A stretch of 41,095 nucleotides of DNA from Pelagophyceae sp. CCMP2097. Lineage: Eukaryota > Sar > Pelagophyceae. Below, piece after piece: positions 23,301 through 34,200 of the stretch. The stretch covers positions 207,498-248,592 of the forward strand of contig MU657205.1 in the NCBI GenBank assembly GCA_026770575.1, in the 5' to 3' direction. The position numbers were made by a program, and so were the translations under genes. Numbering within the stretch: position 1 is the stretch's first letter; each line of letters begins with the position of its first letter. The notes under the pieces are model-generated. The model ran no database searches and had not been told where the DNA came from. It saw only the letters and a list, made by a program, of their open reading frames with translations.

Positions 23301-26300
23301 GCGGCCGAAATGTGCAAATCCGCGCCTTTTCCTGGTCCAACGACAGAGTGGCCAAAGGGCCTCCCGATCGACGCTCCACCTAGGCTCGAGCTGGTCGTGT
23401 GCGACCGCATCGTGGCGCTGCACCTCCCCGTGCGCGTCGTCTGGACGCAGCTGTGGCTTCCAAAGGCGCGTCGGGTTTTCTGAAATGCGTCTCCTTTTGG
23501 AACTGTTGCTCCAATGCGCATCTCCCACGCTTTGCTTTAGGTGAAGCTGGCTCGGACGCTGCGGCTTCGGCGCTTTGAGTCGCTTGCGGCGGCGCTGGGG
23601 GGCGAGGCGGATTTGCATATGCAGGGCGAAGAAGACGAGGAGCACGACGAGGACGAGGGTGAAGAGGACCACGACGAAATCGAAGGGGAAGGGGAAGAGG
23701 ATGTTGAAGCTGAAAGTGGCGAGGAAGAAGGAGAAGAAGAAGGAGAAGAAGGCCACGACGACGAGGAAGAAGGTATCTTCCACCCCGAAGGCGCCGTAAG
23801 GCCGCGGCGCGCGAGGCCGGCGCCGAAGAAGTTTGAAGCGACGCCGCCGATGGTGCGATTTTCTGCATGTCATCGAGACTCGTACGAACGCACGTCCTCG
23901 GGACGAACAAACCCCCGCTAGGTCGTGACGTACCGCCTGACGGGCGTCGACGGCGAGGCGACGGAGGAACGGATCGACGCCTTCGCGGCGACTGCTTCGG
24001 AGACCACGGAAGACCGCGATCGAGCGGCTTTGGCGGTGGCGGACGCTGGGGGGCTGCATGAACTTGTAGCGTTAGTCGCAGAGCCCTCTGCTCAAAAGGA
24101 CGGCGCTGAAATGATGGAGCAGGCGCTGGCTTTATTGGGGAAGTGCTCGGGAGGGACGAACGCGGGCGAACTCGCGGCGATGGGCGCCCCTGCTGTGATG
24201 CTCGCTAAGTTAGTGGGTGCGTTGCAATCCAACGACAACGACGCTACTGTGGACCGCCTCCTCGCTCTCCTGGAAAGGTTGGCGCCGGCCGCGGGGGCGC
24301 AGCTCAAGGCGCCGGCGGCGGAATCGCCAAAGTTTGGGGCCGCCAAGGGGGCCAATCATCTGTTAGAAACGTTGATCAACGGCTTGAAGGACGTCCGCGT
24401 CGCGTCCGCCTTGGTCCGCACGCCCGCGCTGAGGAGGGCCGTCTGCCGGCTGCTGCCCGTGAAAGAGCGGCGCCCAGCGCAAAGGCGGAACAGAGCGACG
24501 GAAGGCGTCGATGAGAGAACCATGGACAAACCCACTCCGCCACCACCACGGCACTAGGCCTTGGCGCACGGCCGCGCGGACGCCGCCGACGCTCTGGCTT
24601 TACGAATGGCGACGGCGGCAAGGGACGCCGAGGCCTGGGCCAGGCCGGCGCCTGTGCAGACCAGGGTGCAAGGTGTTGAAACTGCCCTGGAACCTGATGA
24701 GCTCGCAAGGGTCGAAGTCGCGTGCCTCCGCGAAACCGCAGAAGGCCTCGGCGGCGGCGAGGAGTACGAGGTCGGGTTGCCGCGCGCGCCGCCGAGGCTG
24801 GTTGGAGGAGCAGATGTGATAGGAGACGCGCTCGCGAAACATGGATTCGTAGAGTCTTGTTCAAAAGCGCTTCAAGACCGCCTCCCGACGCTCCGCCCGA
24901 GCCTCCCCTGGACGCCCGACGCCGAGGCGGCCGAGCACCACGGCCGCGCCAAGCGCAGGCGCGGCGACGGAGACGCGGCGACGGCGGCAGCGGTGCCGGC
25001 GGCCGCGGTGCCGGCGGCCGCGGTGCCGGCGGGCGCAGTCGAGGAGTGGGACCAAGCTCTCAAGCCGCCGGCCGCGCGCGCCGTCATCGTCGCCATGCTC
25101 CGGTCCCTGCGCGGCGAGGACCAGCGTCTGGCCGCCGAGCGCCGCGGGGCGACTCGAGAGCGAGGGTGCAAGACACTTTGGAAAAGAGGCTCGATACTCC
25201 CGAGTTCAACAAGGTTGATGCTTGAGAGGGGGGGCCTCTGATCAAACGACGGATGCGGTGCGTGACGTTTGCAACTATAGGTGCCTGCGTCGCTTCCGCC
25301 AAGTGCGCCGCCGACGCTTCAGACGCCGGCGCTCTGGACGCCGCCCACGCCCTGGAGCAGCTGCCGTCGGTCCAGCACCGCGCCGTGGCGCTGGTCGCAG
25401 AAGCTTTATTAGACGCGGTTGGGGCGCGCCCTGCTGAGACTTGCAAGGCCTCTTTTCAGGTGGCCAAACTCCGCGGGGCGACCAAGTCTGACCGCGCTTC
25501 CTTTGCGCGGCGCCGGCGCGCGCGCACGCTTCGCAAGTTGGGGCTGACGTACGACGACGCAGTGCATGTATCTGCCGCTCCTTTAGCGGCGGTAGCCGAT
25601 GAATCGGCCGGAGAAACTTTAGAAATCCGCTGCGTCGTCTGCCGAGAGGGCTTTGCTTCCCGGCCGCGCGAGGCTCTGGGTTTTTATGTCTACTCGAAAG
25701 TCGGCGCAACGGCTGTGGGGGACGCGGATGGCGCCTTCCTGCTGCAAGACTCCAACGATGCACCGCGGCCATCTGCCGACTCCGCCGCGCCGCAGCGATC
25801 CAGCCGCTTCTCGAGGCAGCTCTCGGGAGGACACCAGCGGCCCTGCGCCCTCGCGACGTGAGATTGCTGTCGATTCCGCGAGGGGGATTTTACGTTTTTG
25901 ATTCTTGCCTCGGAGAGGCGATTCGAGCACGCTTCTCCACGCTCCCAACATAGGTCCGTCTCGGCGTGCAATTTGATCCACCTCAGCTGCCACCGCGACG
26001 CGGCGCGCGCGGAAAGGTCTCTACGAGTGCCGCGCGCCGAGTGGGACGGCGCAGGGCTGAGAAATGCCAGAGTGCTTTGCAACTCCATCATCCCGCTCCG
26101 CCCGCCGACGGGATACGACCGCGCCGCAAACGCGGCCGCAAACGAAGCTTACTCGGCGGCTGTGGACCGGCACTTTGCCTGCGTCGCCCAGTGCGGCGTC
26201 GCCGCGCGGAGCGGCTCGTTCCGCACGCGCGTCCCGCCGCGTCTATACAACACCAAAGGCCGGGAAGAAGCCCGAGCGGACAGCGCCAGAGCCGGGGGTC

Positions 26301-27598
26301 TCAAAGAGTCGCGGAAAAGCAGAGGCGGCCTCGCAGAGCGTCTCTGCGGCGCGCGAGGATGTTTGACACGTCTAGGTCGAGGTTTGCAATGGCGGCGCAC
26401 GACGCGCGCCTCCTTTTGCTGCGCCTCGCGCACCGCGACGCGCTCGACGCGGACTGCGGCGGCGGGTCGAGGGCCTCCAACGTGCGGCTGGCTGTGTACT
26501 TGCTGCAAATGGCAGGGCACCAGTTGGAGGCTGGGCAAGGTGCGCTTTTGCGCGTACTTTGGCGAATGCCTTGGTGGCGACGGCCGCCGTCACGACGCCC
26601 GCCTAGGCCTCTCGGACGAGGGCGGCGACCGCGGGGCCCTCGACGCCGTCGTCGACGCTTTCGATTCCGCTTTCGATTCGTGCTGCGCCGCGCTCCGGGC
26701 GGGCGGCGCCGACGAAAAAGCCCGGAGGCGCCTCTCGCGCCTCGCCGACGGCGCCGCGCACGTCGCACTCCTGACGCTCTTTGGCAAAGACCCGCGCCGG
26801 GAAAAGACGCGGGCAAAGAGGACGAGCGCCGGGCATCTTACGACGATTGATCTGATGACGGCACAGGGGCGGAGCACACGAGAGAGGAGTCTACAAAGAG
26901 GCATCATATGGCTCGGGCGACCATATTCTTAATGCGATTGATCCGATGACGGCAAAGTGACCAGTCTCGACAGGCCGCCAAGAGGCTTTCACGCGCAACG
27001 TCGACGCGTTCGCCACGCTCGCGCTCGTCCGCGGCTTTGACCGCGCGCGCGAGCGGCACGGAACGGCGCGCGGCGAAGGTGCTTTTGCGCTTTTCCCTCG
27101 CCCCCGCAGTTCCGACACAGTTCCGACGCTTTGCTTAGGCGCGGCGGCTCTGGCTGCGGCGCCTCGCAAGCGGCGGCGGCGCGGCGCTACGGCACCGGGC
27201 GCCGTTTCGGCGCCGCGCGACGACGTGAAGAGGGCGGCGGTGGCCTACGCAAAGAGTGCCTTGGCGTACTTGGCTTTAGTCAAGATGTTCCACTCTACTT
27301 TCCGAATCGCGGGCGAGGCGGATGCGCGCGCCGACCTGCACGGCGGCGACGACGCGCAAATCTCCAGGGCCGCAAACGTCGTCGCATCGTGCGTAAAAAG
27401 CCGCCTGATGCGCCAACGCCGCGGGCTCGGAATCGCAATCAATCGAGAAAGACGCTCGTTTCTAGGTACTACGACGACTCTTTGCGGTCGGCTGTGTCCG
27501 TCGAGGCTTTGCTCGGCGAGCTCGGGACTTCTGTGGAGGCGTTGAAGTTGGCAGACATGGACGTTGAAATGGCTGCGACATTTGGCAACAACACGTAG
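8348..27598 (+). CDS. UBR4: UBR4/BIG-type giant E3 ubiquitin-protein ligase
   Basis: About 16 exons and some 5,800 residues (human UBR4 has about 5,180). Phase-consistent exons: 8348-8678, 8767-8989, 9041-19041, 19410-22930, 23163-23311, 23384-23474, 23541-23852, 23922-24458, 24558-25125 (end tentative), 25281-25857, 25954-about 26307, about 26376-26539, 26607-about 26860, 26970-27078, 27139-27388 and 27466-27598. The ATG at 8348 replaces an upstream in-frame GTG. Order of parts: an alpha-helical N-terminus; a UBR box at about residue 1400; a beta-propeller-like region (VGMEFDKVSGRHLAVWG); an acidic linker; the UBR4-specific Cys motif CPRCGRG...CQHC...CRQCRHINYD at about 3,480, continuing in exon 4 with FLCVECGYCAYGDF; then the hemi-RING (CVVCREGF) and UZI-type helices. 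Function in the family: recognition of N-degrons and assembly of ubiquitin chains in the cytosol. Identity is very strong; the exon 9/10, 11/12 and 13/14 junctions are uncertain. Confidence 0.93.
12678..12866 (+). other. UBR box (N-recognin zinc finger) of UBR4
   Basis: Within the giant exon, the zinc ligands appear in UBR-box order: QQCTF, then YNCSTCGL, KGCCAVCV, CHAGHAV and FFCDCG. These hold the Cys/His set that binds three zincs in UBR-family proteins and recognises N-terminal degrons. Whether this UBR4 box binds type-1 residues cannot be told from the sequence. Confidence 0.93.
19042..19409 (+). repeat. UBR4 intron 3 with CTCGAG-type repeats, splitting a zinc motif
   Basis: The intron lies between INYDR and LDAFLC, in the middle of the UBR4 Cys-rich domain. 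It starts CGTGCGT and ends CCCTAG|G. Its interior carries degenerate CCATCTCGAGGG and GGTCTCGAGGGG units, the same core as the minisatellite in the selenoprotein intron. The frame happens to stay open through it, so an unspliced reading seems to run to 19409. Confidence 0.8.
22931..23162 (+). repeat. UBR4 intron 4 with short direct repeats
   Basis: A 232-bp intron, donor GTGCGTGATA and acceptor AATTAG|G. Its 3' half contains repeats of GACCATGATCCAGCAT followed by (C/GATG)ACCTTCGG, at about 23091-23142, and a third degenerate copy (GCCCATGATTCAAAA) next to the acceptor. Confidence 0.7.
25631..26100 (+). other. Hemi-RING catalytic module of UBR4
   Basis: CVVCREGF in exon 10 is followed, across a phase-2 intron (25858-25953), by NLIHLSCHRDAAR in exon 11. 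Together they match the single-zinc hemi-RING of UBR4 (CCICREGY, then IVHYDCHLAAVR). Downstream, a segment with HDARLLLLRLA matches the following helical UZI region. This module recruits the E2 and catalyses ubiquitin transfer. Confidence 0.88.
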
Positions 27599-28220
27599 AC
27601 GCCCTTGCGCCAAACGGCCGGCCGGAAAGCCGCCAAAGAAAGACCAAGTAACGAAGAAGCATTCGCCGACTCTGCCCTTTGAGCCATCACCGCCGCAGAG
27701 GAATCCACGGGGGATGCCGAATCTGGACTGAAGGCTCTTGTCGACGCTGGTGCACCTTTGTGGGATGCTCGGACTGTGCCTGTCGGCTCGGGACGCTCCT
27801 TTTTAGGTCCAGCTCTGCGGCGTCTGTTTGGCGGGCTTCCTCTCTTGAAAAGTCGCCGTTGGGGCAAGTCGCCGAAAAGTCGCCGGAAAGGGCCGTTTGA
27901 AAGGGTCGCGGGAACGGCAGACCGACTTGGGGATGCGTCCTTTCGGCGCCCTCGGGGACTGGGGCGTCTGCTCTCGACGGCGCCGCAAGCGTAGCGCGAG
28001 CGTTGAAAAACCCGGCAAGACTGAGGAGAATCACTTGCCGGCCGCCTTTGACAGAAAAGGGCGTCTTCGAGGCCCTGTCGGTGGAAGCCGGCGGCGGGCG
28101 CGTTACTCGGCGGCGTCTGGCGTCAGCGCCGCTCGTCGCGCGAGGCCGCCGCAGGAGCGGTAGGCCTCGCCTCCGACGCGGTAGGCCTCGCCGCAGATGC
28201 GGTAGGCGCGCCGCGGCCAC
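27599..28220. other. Region between the convergent UBR4 and membrane-protein genes
   Basis: The UBR4 stop is at 27596-27598, and the minus-strand gene ends at or before 28221. The minus strand has protein-like stretches here (for example around VMAQRAESANASSLLGLSLA near 27640, and VILLSLAGFFNARATLAA near 28010), so the minus gene may extend to about 27620. I could not fix splice junctions that join them. Confidence 0.35.
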
Positions 28221-30849
28221 CTATCGCGCGGCGTCGAGGACGCGCTCCAGCGCGGCGGGGCGCAGAGGCCAACGGCTGTACCGGACCCTAGTCCCAGAAC
28301 ACAACACCACCATGACCCCAGCAGCAGTGGACCCTCTCGTCCCAATACGCAACACCACCGTACGACCCCAGCAGCAGTGGACCCAAACCCGGCCGCATCT
28401 GCGTTTCTGCGACGCGGTTTCGGGCTGCACGAGGAGCGCCCTGGCCGCCGCGGAGAGCGCTTCGTAGAGGCCCGCGGCGGCGGCGAGTCGAGAGAAGACA
28501 ATCGATACCTCCTGTGTCACCTATGCCCCGAGCATCGCAAAGGCGGTGCCGTTCGTCTCTGCGGCGGTCTCTCTCGGTGGTCCCAAAGGCGGCCCCACCC
28601 CACTCGATGACTTTTCGAAGGATGCCCCTCGGCAGACGTTCCCAACGGACCTGCCAAACTTGCTCGCCGACGTCGACGCCGCATGCGCCCGACGCGTATG
28701 CGTTGGCGGAGGCATACGCCGCGGCGACGCGTTCCGAGGCGAGGTCCGAAAACGGCAGCGCGGCGCACCACGCCTTCAACCCTACGCGTAAGCCTTGCAC
28801 CCTCCGGCCAATGCCGCGCGACCCGCATATGAACGCACGCAGCGCCGCGTCCTCCAGCCGCGCCTACACTCAAAGGTGTCCGGCTTATGCGCCGAGGCGG
28901 GTTCTTCCACGACGGTCCGGGTTTTCCGTTTCGCCGCGCCGGCGTCGCACGGCAATCAAGGCGAGCGGGTCGCGCTCAAACGCGACCTACAAAGGCCCTC
29001 GAGGCGCAGAAGAAGAATCCAAGACGGCGCCGAGCGGGGGCGGCCGTGAGGTTCCACTCTTGGCCCGCGCGCCCGTCAGACGCCCAAAGGGCCGCGCACT
29101 TACGCAGCCGGCGTCAAGGCCGCGTCGAACCCACCAGACTTTAAAGTTTCGCTCCACCTGCGCGGTGTCGCGTGCCTCGAAACGTGATTCGAAAGGCAAA
29201 GGGCTCTTCGGCCGCTGTCCCCGACGCACGGCGCGCAGCACGGCAGAGGCGTTGAGGCGGTGGTCGTCGTCGAACGCCTACAGGCACGTCAACCACCCGC
29301 TGCGAGGCGCCTCGCGGCCCTCCCTCTTTGCCTTTCGATGCCTTGCGATGGCCGCCTCCGCTGAGCGTACGCACCAGGTGCCGCTCCGTGTGAGACCGCA
29401 GCAGCGTCGCGAGGCGCTCGGAGCGCGCCTAGGGGTCAAGGGATGGCGACGAGGCTTTTAAAGGCGTCGGTTCCACGGGGGGACGGCTTCACGGGAGAAC
29501 TTCAAGGGAGAATGGCTCCTTGGGAGAACGGCTCCACGGGATCGGGTCCGCAGCGGCGCCGCAGCGGCGAGGAGAACCACAGCGGCCAAAGGCGGCTGCG
29601 CCTCTTTCTTGAACACCTCTGCGGTCTCCCCTGCCCTCTGTCTCTTTGCACGCACCGTTTCCTCTTTTCTTGCTGCTTCTCCGACGAATCGTTCGACGGC
29701 GGATCGCGATCTTTCCCGCGCGTCCGCGTCCGCCTAATGACGCCGTAGGCAAAAGGGCCGCGAGGGCAAAAAAGAAGGGTCCAGGGCAAAAGGACGAGGG
29801 CCGTCGCGGAGAGTACGCACGAGGGCCGTCGCGTTGAGTCTTTGGACGTCATCCCACGTTACCGCGTGCAGCGCCGCCAGTGAGGCGCGATTTACAATCG
29901 AATCCTCGAGCAGGTCCTCGGCGGCGCCTCCTGCAAGGCCTAAAGAGGCGCCGAGGCCAACGACGAGATCGCCGAGCTGCGCCGCCAACGCTGAGAGCGC
30001 CGCCGCAGAAAGGTGCTCAGCGTCGCGGCGCGCGTCCACGGCGCGCTGCGCCCCACGCGCGGCCTACGCTCCACGTCTAGCCGGGTGGCCCCTTCGCCGG
30101 GATGCTCACGTGGAGTGCATTTTTCAGAGCATCGAACTCGATGCCTTCGACCTACCGATGCGCGCCGTGACGCCCCGAGAGCACCGGAGCTCGCCGTGCC
30201 GCGACTAAAGCTCCCCGACGCGGGCGCGGACGCGCTTGTGGAGGCTCTTTGCCCATTCGAAGTCGGAGTCCTACGCGCCTCGAGTGGAAGGTCGCGCATA
30301 CGGAGGCGTGCGTCGAGGCGGCCGATCCTTTTGCAAGTCCATGTGGGCAGCAGAGTGCCGGAGGGGCGACGCGCCTTGGTGGAGACGCAGGTGGCGTTGT
30401 CCGCGCAGGTGGCGTTGTCGGTAGCGTTTTCCATCTGCGGCGCGCCCCTAGCGGCACGCGTCGCGCACGCGTCGGCCCGCGACCCCGTCGGCCCGCGGCG
30501 CCAAAATCCCGCGACGCCGGCGGCCCGCGACGCCGGCGGCGGCACGCTCGGGGCCGGGCCGAGGCGTGGTGCCGGGCCGTGGCATGGTGAAAAGTGCGAA
30601 TCATGGTGAGACGTGCGAATCGTACCATAAGGCGTCAGTCGCCGCCGCATGCTCCGCCAGGATCTCCGCCTCGGTCGGCACGTAGACGCTCTCGTTGGAT
30701 AGGCGGCGGAACTCGGCGGCGCCCGTAGAGGCGGTGCTCGCGAGCCAGTCTCGGCTGGAGTACGCCACCACGGCGAAAACGAACGTGGCGACCGCTCCCC
30801 AAACGACCGCCAAGCGGACCAGCCGCACCAACACTCGCCCGCGGCCCAT
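28221..30849 (-). CDS. Unrecognised type II membrane glycoprotein with many micro-exons
   Basis: ATG at 30849. Exon 1 (30849-30626) encodes a basic start and one membrane span (VVWGAVATFVFAVVAY), giving a type II anchor. Exon 2 (from 30447) has three NAT sequons (N-glycosylation sites) and Cys residues (ENATDNATCADNATC). Later exons, all beginning with G and phase-matched: 30270-about 30220 (DSDFEWAKSLHKRVRAR), 30151-30110 (VEGIEFDALKNALH), 30063-29821, 29733-29656, 29428-29375, 29277-29230, 29157-about 29140, 28986-28951, 28863-28839, 28781-28651 and from 28511 (EVSIVFSRLAAAAGLYEAL). The lumenal part is alpha-helical with further N-x-T/S sites (RLNATAL, RLNASAV). I recognise no family. The 3' end is uncertain: three frames are possible after the repeat intron at 28290-28383, and one of them ends with three AYR-type heptads. 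It may act in the ER, Golgi or cell surface; that is inference from topology alone. Confidence 0.62.
28289..28383. repeat. Tandem repeat, two copies of about 45 bp
   Basis: Two near-identical units containing ACAACACCACC(A/G)T(A)(C)GACCCCAGCAGCAGTGGACCC sit back to back. On the minus strand they fall in the probable last intron of the membrane-protein gene, between a GTTTGGGTCC donor and a GGGACTAG acceptor. Confidence 0.7.
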
Positions 30850-31262
30850 GCCTCCCGGCCACGAGGCACGCCGGACGGCCGGCGGTCGCTGAAAAAAGGG
30901 GCTTTCGGTACCGGCCGTACGGCAAGCCTTTTTTTGGAGATAAGGTCCAAAGAACTCTTTCCTAGAAATTTCCTAGTCTCTCTATCCCGTCGTGCCCATT
31001 TCCAGAATTTGCGAGTTGCTCTGCAAGACTCGAGCGCACGTTACGCCGCGCTTCCCAGACGGCGCCTTTTTGCTTTGCGGGCGCCTTTCTGCGCTTCCGG
31101 GCCTTCCGCGCCTCTTTTCGGCCCGTGGCGAGGGCGGGCGCGGTCCGACGCGGGCGAGAGGCTCCGAGGCGAAGGGCGGATCGTGAGAGACTCCGGGGCT
31201 CCGGGTGGGGTATTGAGAGGCGTGTCGTTGCGGCGTGGAGGCATAGAAGCAGCCTCCGTCGG

Positions 31263-34200
31263 TTACTGCGCCTCTGCGGCCTCGGCGCGCTGCTTCCACT
31301 TTTCCGTGTGCACATCAAACTTCTTCCGGAGCTTCTTCGAAAGGGATTTCGACAGCACCTCGCCGTCTGCGTCGAGCGTCGGGAAGCCGTCTTCGTCAAA
31401 AGCCGAAAAGGTGCCCGCGTAGACACCGCTCTGGAACAAGTCGCGCGGCGCCACTTTTGAAATGTCTTCGACGACTTTGGATGGTGCCTTCTTCGCCGCC
31501 GGCGCGGACGGCGCGGAAGAGGCCCGCTGCAGCAGGGGCGAGCCTGCGAGCGATCCGTGGCCGCGCGCCGTCGCAAACCAATCGGCCGAATGCACGGGCC
31601 GCACCGTCTGCGCGGTCGACGAGGGCGTAGCCCCAGCTCGCCAGGTCGGGGCCTTGGCCTACGAGGATCCGTCAAGGGGCGAAACAGAACCGCCGAACGG
31701 CCTTGAAACGACTCCCGCCATTGCTGTCTTCGTTCCACCGGACGCGGCGCGGGACGGAGGTCGTCGCAGAGCTGGAGGATCGAGCCGCGCAGCGCGAGCC
31801 TGCCGTCGACGTGACAGAGGCAAAGGGGGAAACCCGCCACTCCGCGGGAAAGGGCCAAAGGCGACAGCGGCCCGCGGCAGGACGACTTTTCTTGGACGAT
31901 TTAATCTTGGATGATTCACGATTTTGTCTTGGATGATTCGAGGCAGACGCGGCTGCGCACTTGGAAACGTCGTCCTTCGAGGCCAGCGCCGCGTTGCGCA
32001 CGCCGGCGCGGAACCTGCAAAGAGGCGATTCGGAAAAAAACGCCTGAAGAGGTTTGGACGCCGGCAAATGACTGTACGAGCGTGCCAAGAGCTTGTTTCA
32101 GATCCGCGCCGTCGCCCGCGCCAGCACCCGGCGCGTCGCCGCGCCACTCCGCGGAAACGCCGTCGAGGCCGAGCGCGGCGAGCGTCTCTGATAAGAGTGA
32201 AGCGGCCTCAGCGAGTGGTTCATCTATCATGGCCTGTGAATGTTCCGTTGTATAAGCCCGAATCTTCGACGCCAGCTGAGTCAGGATCACCACCGCCGTC
32301 GGCGTGTCCACGTCGTCCAGCAGCGCAAACCGCAGCCGGTCGCGGGAGAGGGCGACCTGGCGCGCGAGGCGTGGGAGGCGGCGCACATTTTTGGGAAGCC
32401 TTTCCACGGTAGGGGCTTCCACGGTAGGGCCTTCCTGCCCCAAACTCTCCCGTTTGCCTTTACGCTGGCGCGGGTTCAGGCTTCCTTGCGGAGAGCGAGC
32501 TCTGCGTCTCCAAGCCGCTTTCGGTTCGGCTGACCCGTTGTTGCGAGAGCGTCGCGCGCCGCCGCCAGCGCCGCCGAAAGCTGCAGCCGCACCGCCGACG
32601 CCGCGGAGACGCCCGCAACGGAGAAGGAGACCTGCGGGGGCGTGCTGTACGCTCCCTTGCGGTCCTTGCGGAACTCACCGTACTCCTGTAGCGATGCATT
32701 GCGCAGAAGAGGCGGAAGTCGTCGGGGGTGCACGTGCCGCCTTATCTCGCGGTTCGCGGCGGCGCGCGAGCGAAAGAGCCCTCTCCCGCAAAGGGATGCT
32801 TCACACTCTCCATGCTCGCGCTTCACCCTCTCGGTGCTCCACCGCCGCCGTCTGTCGTGCGCACCGCCCTCTGCCGACCATTTCACGGCGGCGGGCCCGG
32901 CACCGGAGGCGCTCAGAGCCTCGAAAAGGGCCTTTTCCCGTTTGGCCGCGCCTTCGTCTTTTTGTTGATTTGGGGGCGCGTTTTGTTGATTTGAGGACGC
33001 GGGTTTTACCGTCGAGGAGCTCTCGCACGGTAATAAAGTTCTTCAGCGACTTACTCATCTTCCGCCCTTCGATGTGCAAGTGCCCCGTGTGCACCCAGCA
33101 GCCGCACCACTGCTCGCCGCGCCGGCCGTTTGGGGCCGCGCCGCGCCACTGCGCGACTTCGTTCTCGTGGTGCCTAGTTTGCAAACGTCCGCAAAAGTCT
33201 CGTGGGGCCGAGTTTGCAAAGTATATTACCAGAGGATATTCCGATGACAATACCATGCCACTTTCTCAAAGGGCCCGAAACGCCCTCGTCGGGCAAGTCG
33301 GGCTCCGATTCGCGGGCATCATGTCCACTGCCGGGGCCTCGCCTCTTTCGAGCGTCGGGTTCGCGACTCCCGCTCTGCCAAGCCGAGAGTCGGCCTTGAC
33401 CAGACTCGGCATTCGCCCGCCGCAGCGCCGCCCTTTGCGGGCTCAATCGAGAACCCGGCTGGGCGAACGGGAGAAAACCCGGCTGGGCTCCGGGAGAAAC
33501 CCGACCCCCCGGGAGAAACCCGACCCCAAAGGGGCCTTTTTGAGGACATCAGAGCGTCGGACCATCCAGGGCGCACCTCGCAGAGGCCCCATCCTCGAGG
33601 CGCCGAACAAGGCACGAGGGGCCCCCGTCGGACCTTTCAGGGCCCGTGGAAGCGTCGGGTCCCTCGAGGACGGGAAAGGTCCCTCGAGGGGCCCTCTACA
33701 CTGTCCGGTGCAGCAGCAGGGACGGTGTCTCCGGGTCGGGTCGGGTTGCTCAATTTGTGCCAAACCCAGAGGGTCGCGGGTTTGTCGAGCGACGAAACCC
33801 GTCTTCGAGAGGTCGGGTTCGGGCCACGGCCAAACCCGCAGGTCGACGGCCAAAACGCGCAAACCCGGTAACCCGACCCACAGGTTTCGGGCAAACCCGA
33901 ACCCGCCCCTGCTCCTATCTCCGGCTCCTCGAGACGGCCCCTTTCGACGGCCCCTTACGACGGCCACTCGAAACGGCGCCTTGGGACGGCCCCTGGAGAC
34001 GGCCCCTGGAGACGGCCATTCGAAAAGGCCCCTCGAGACGGCGCCTCGAGACGGCCTCTTGAGACGGCTCCTCGAGACGGCCCTTTCGACGGCCATTCAA
34101 AACGGCGCCTTGAGACGGCCCCTCGAGAGGCTCGGACGGTCCCTCGGATGGTCGCTTGGGAAGTCCCGTGGACAGATCCTTTGGACCGTTACTTTGACGG

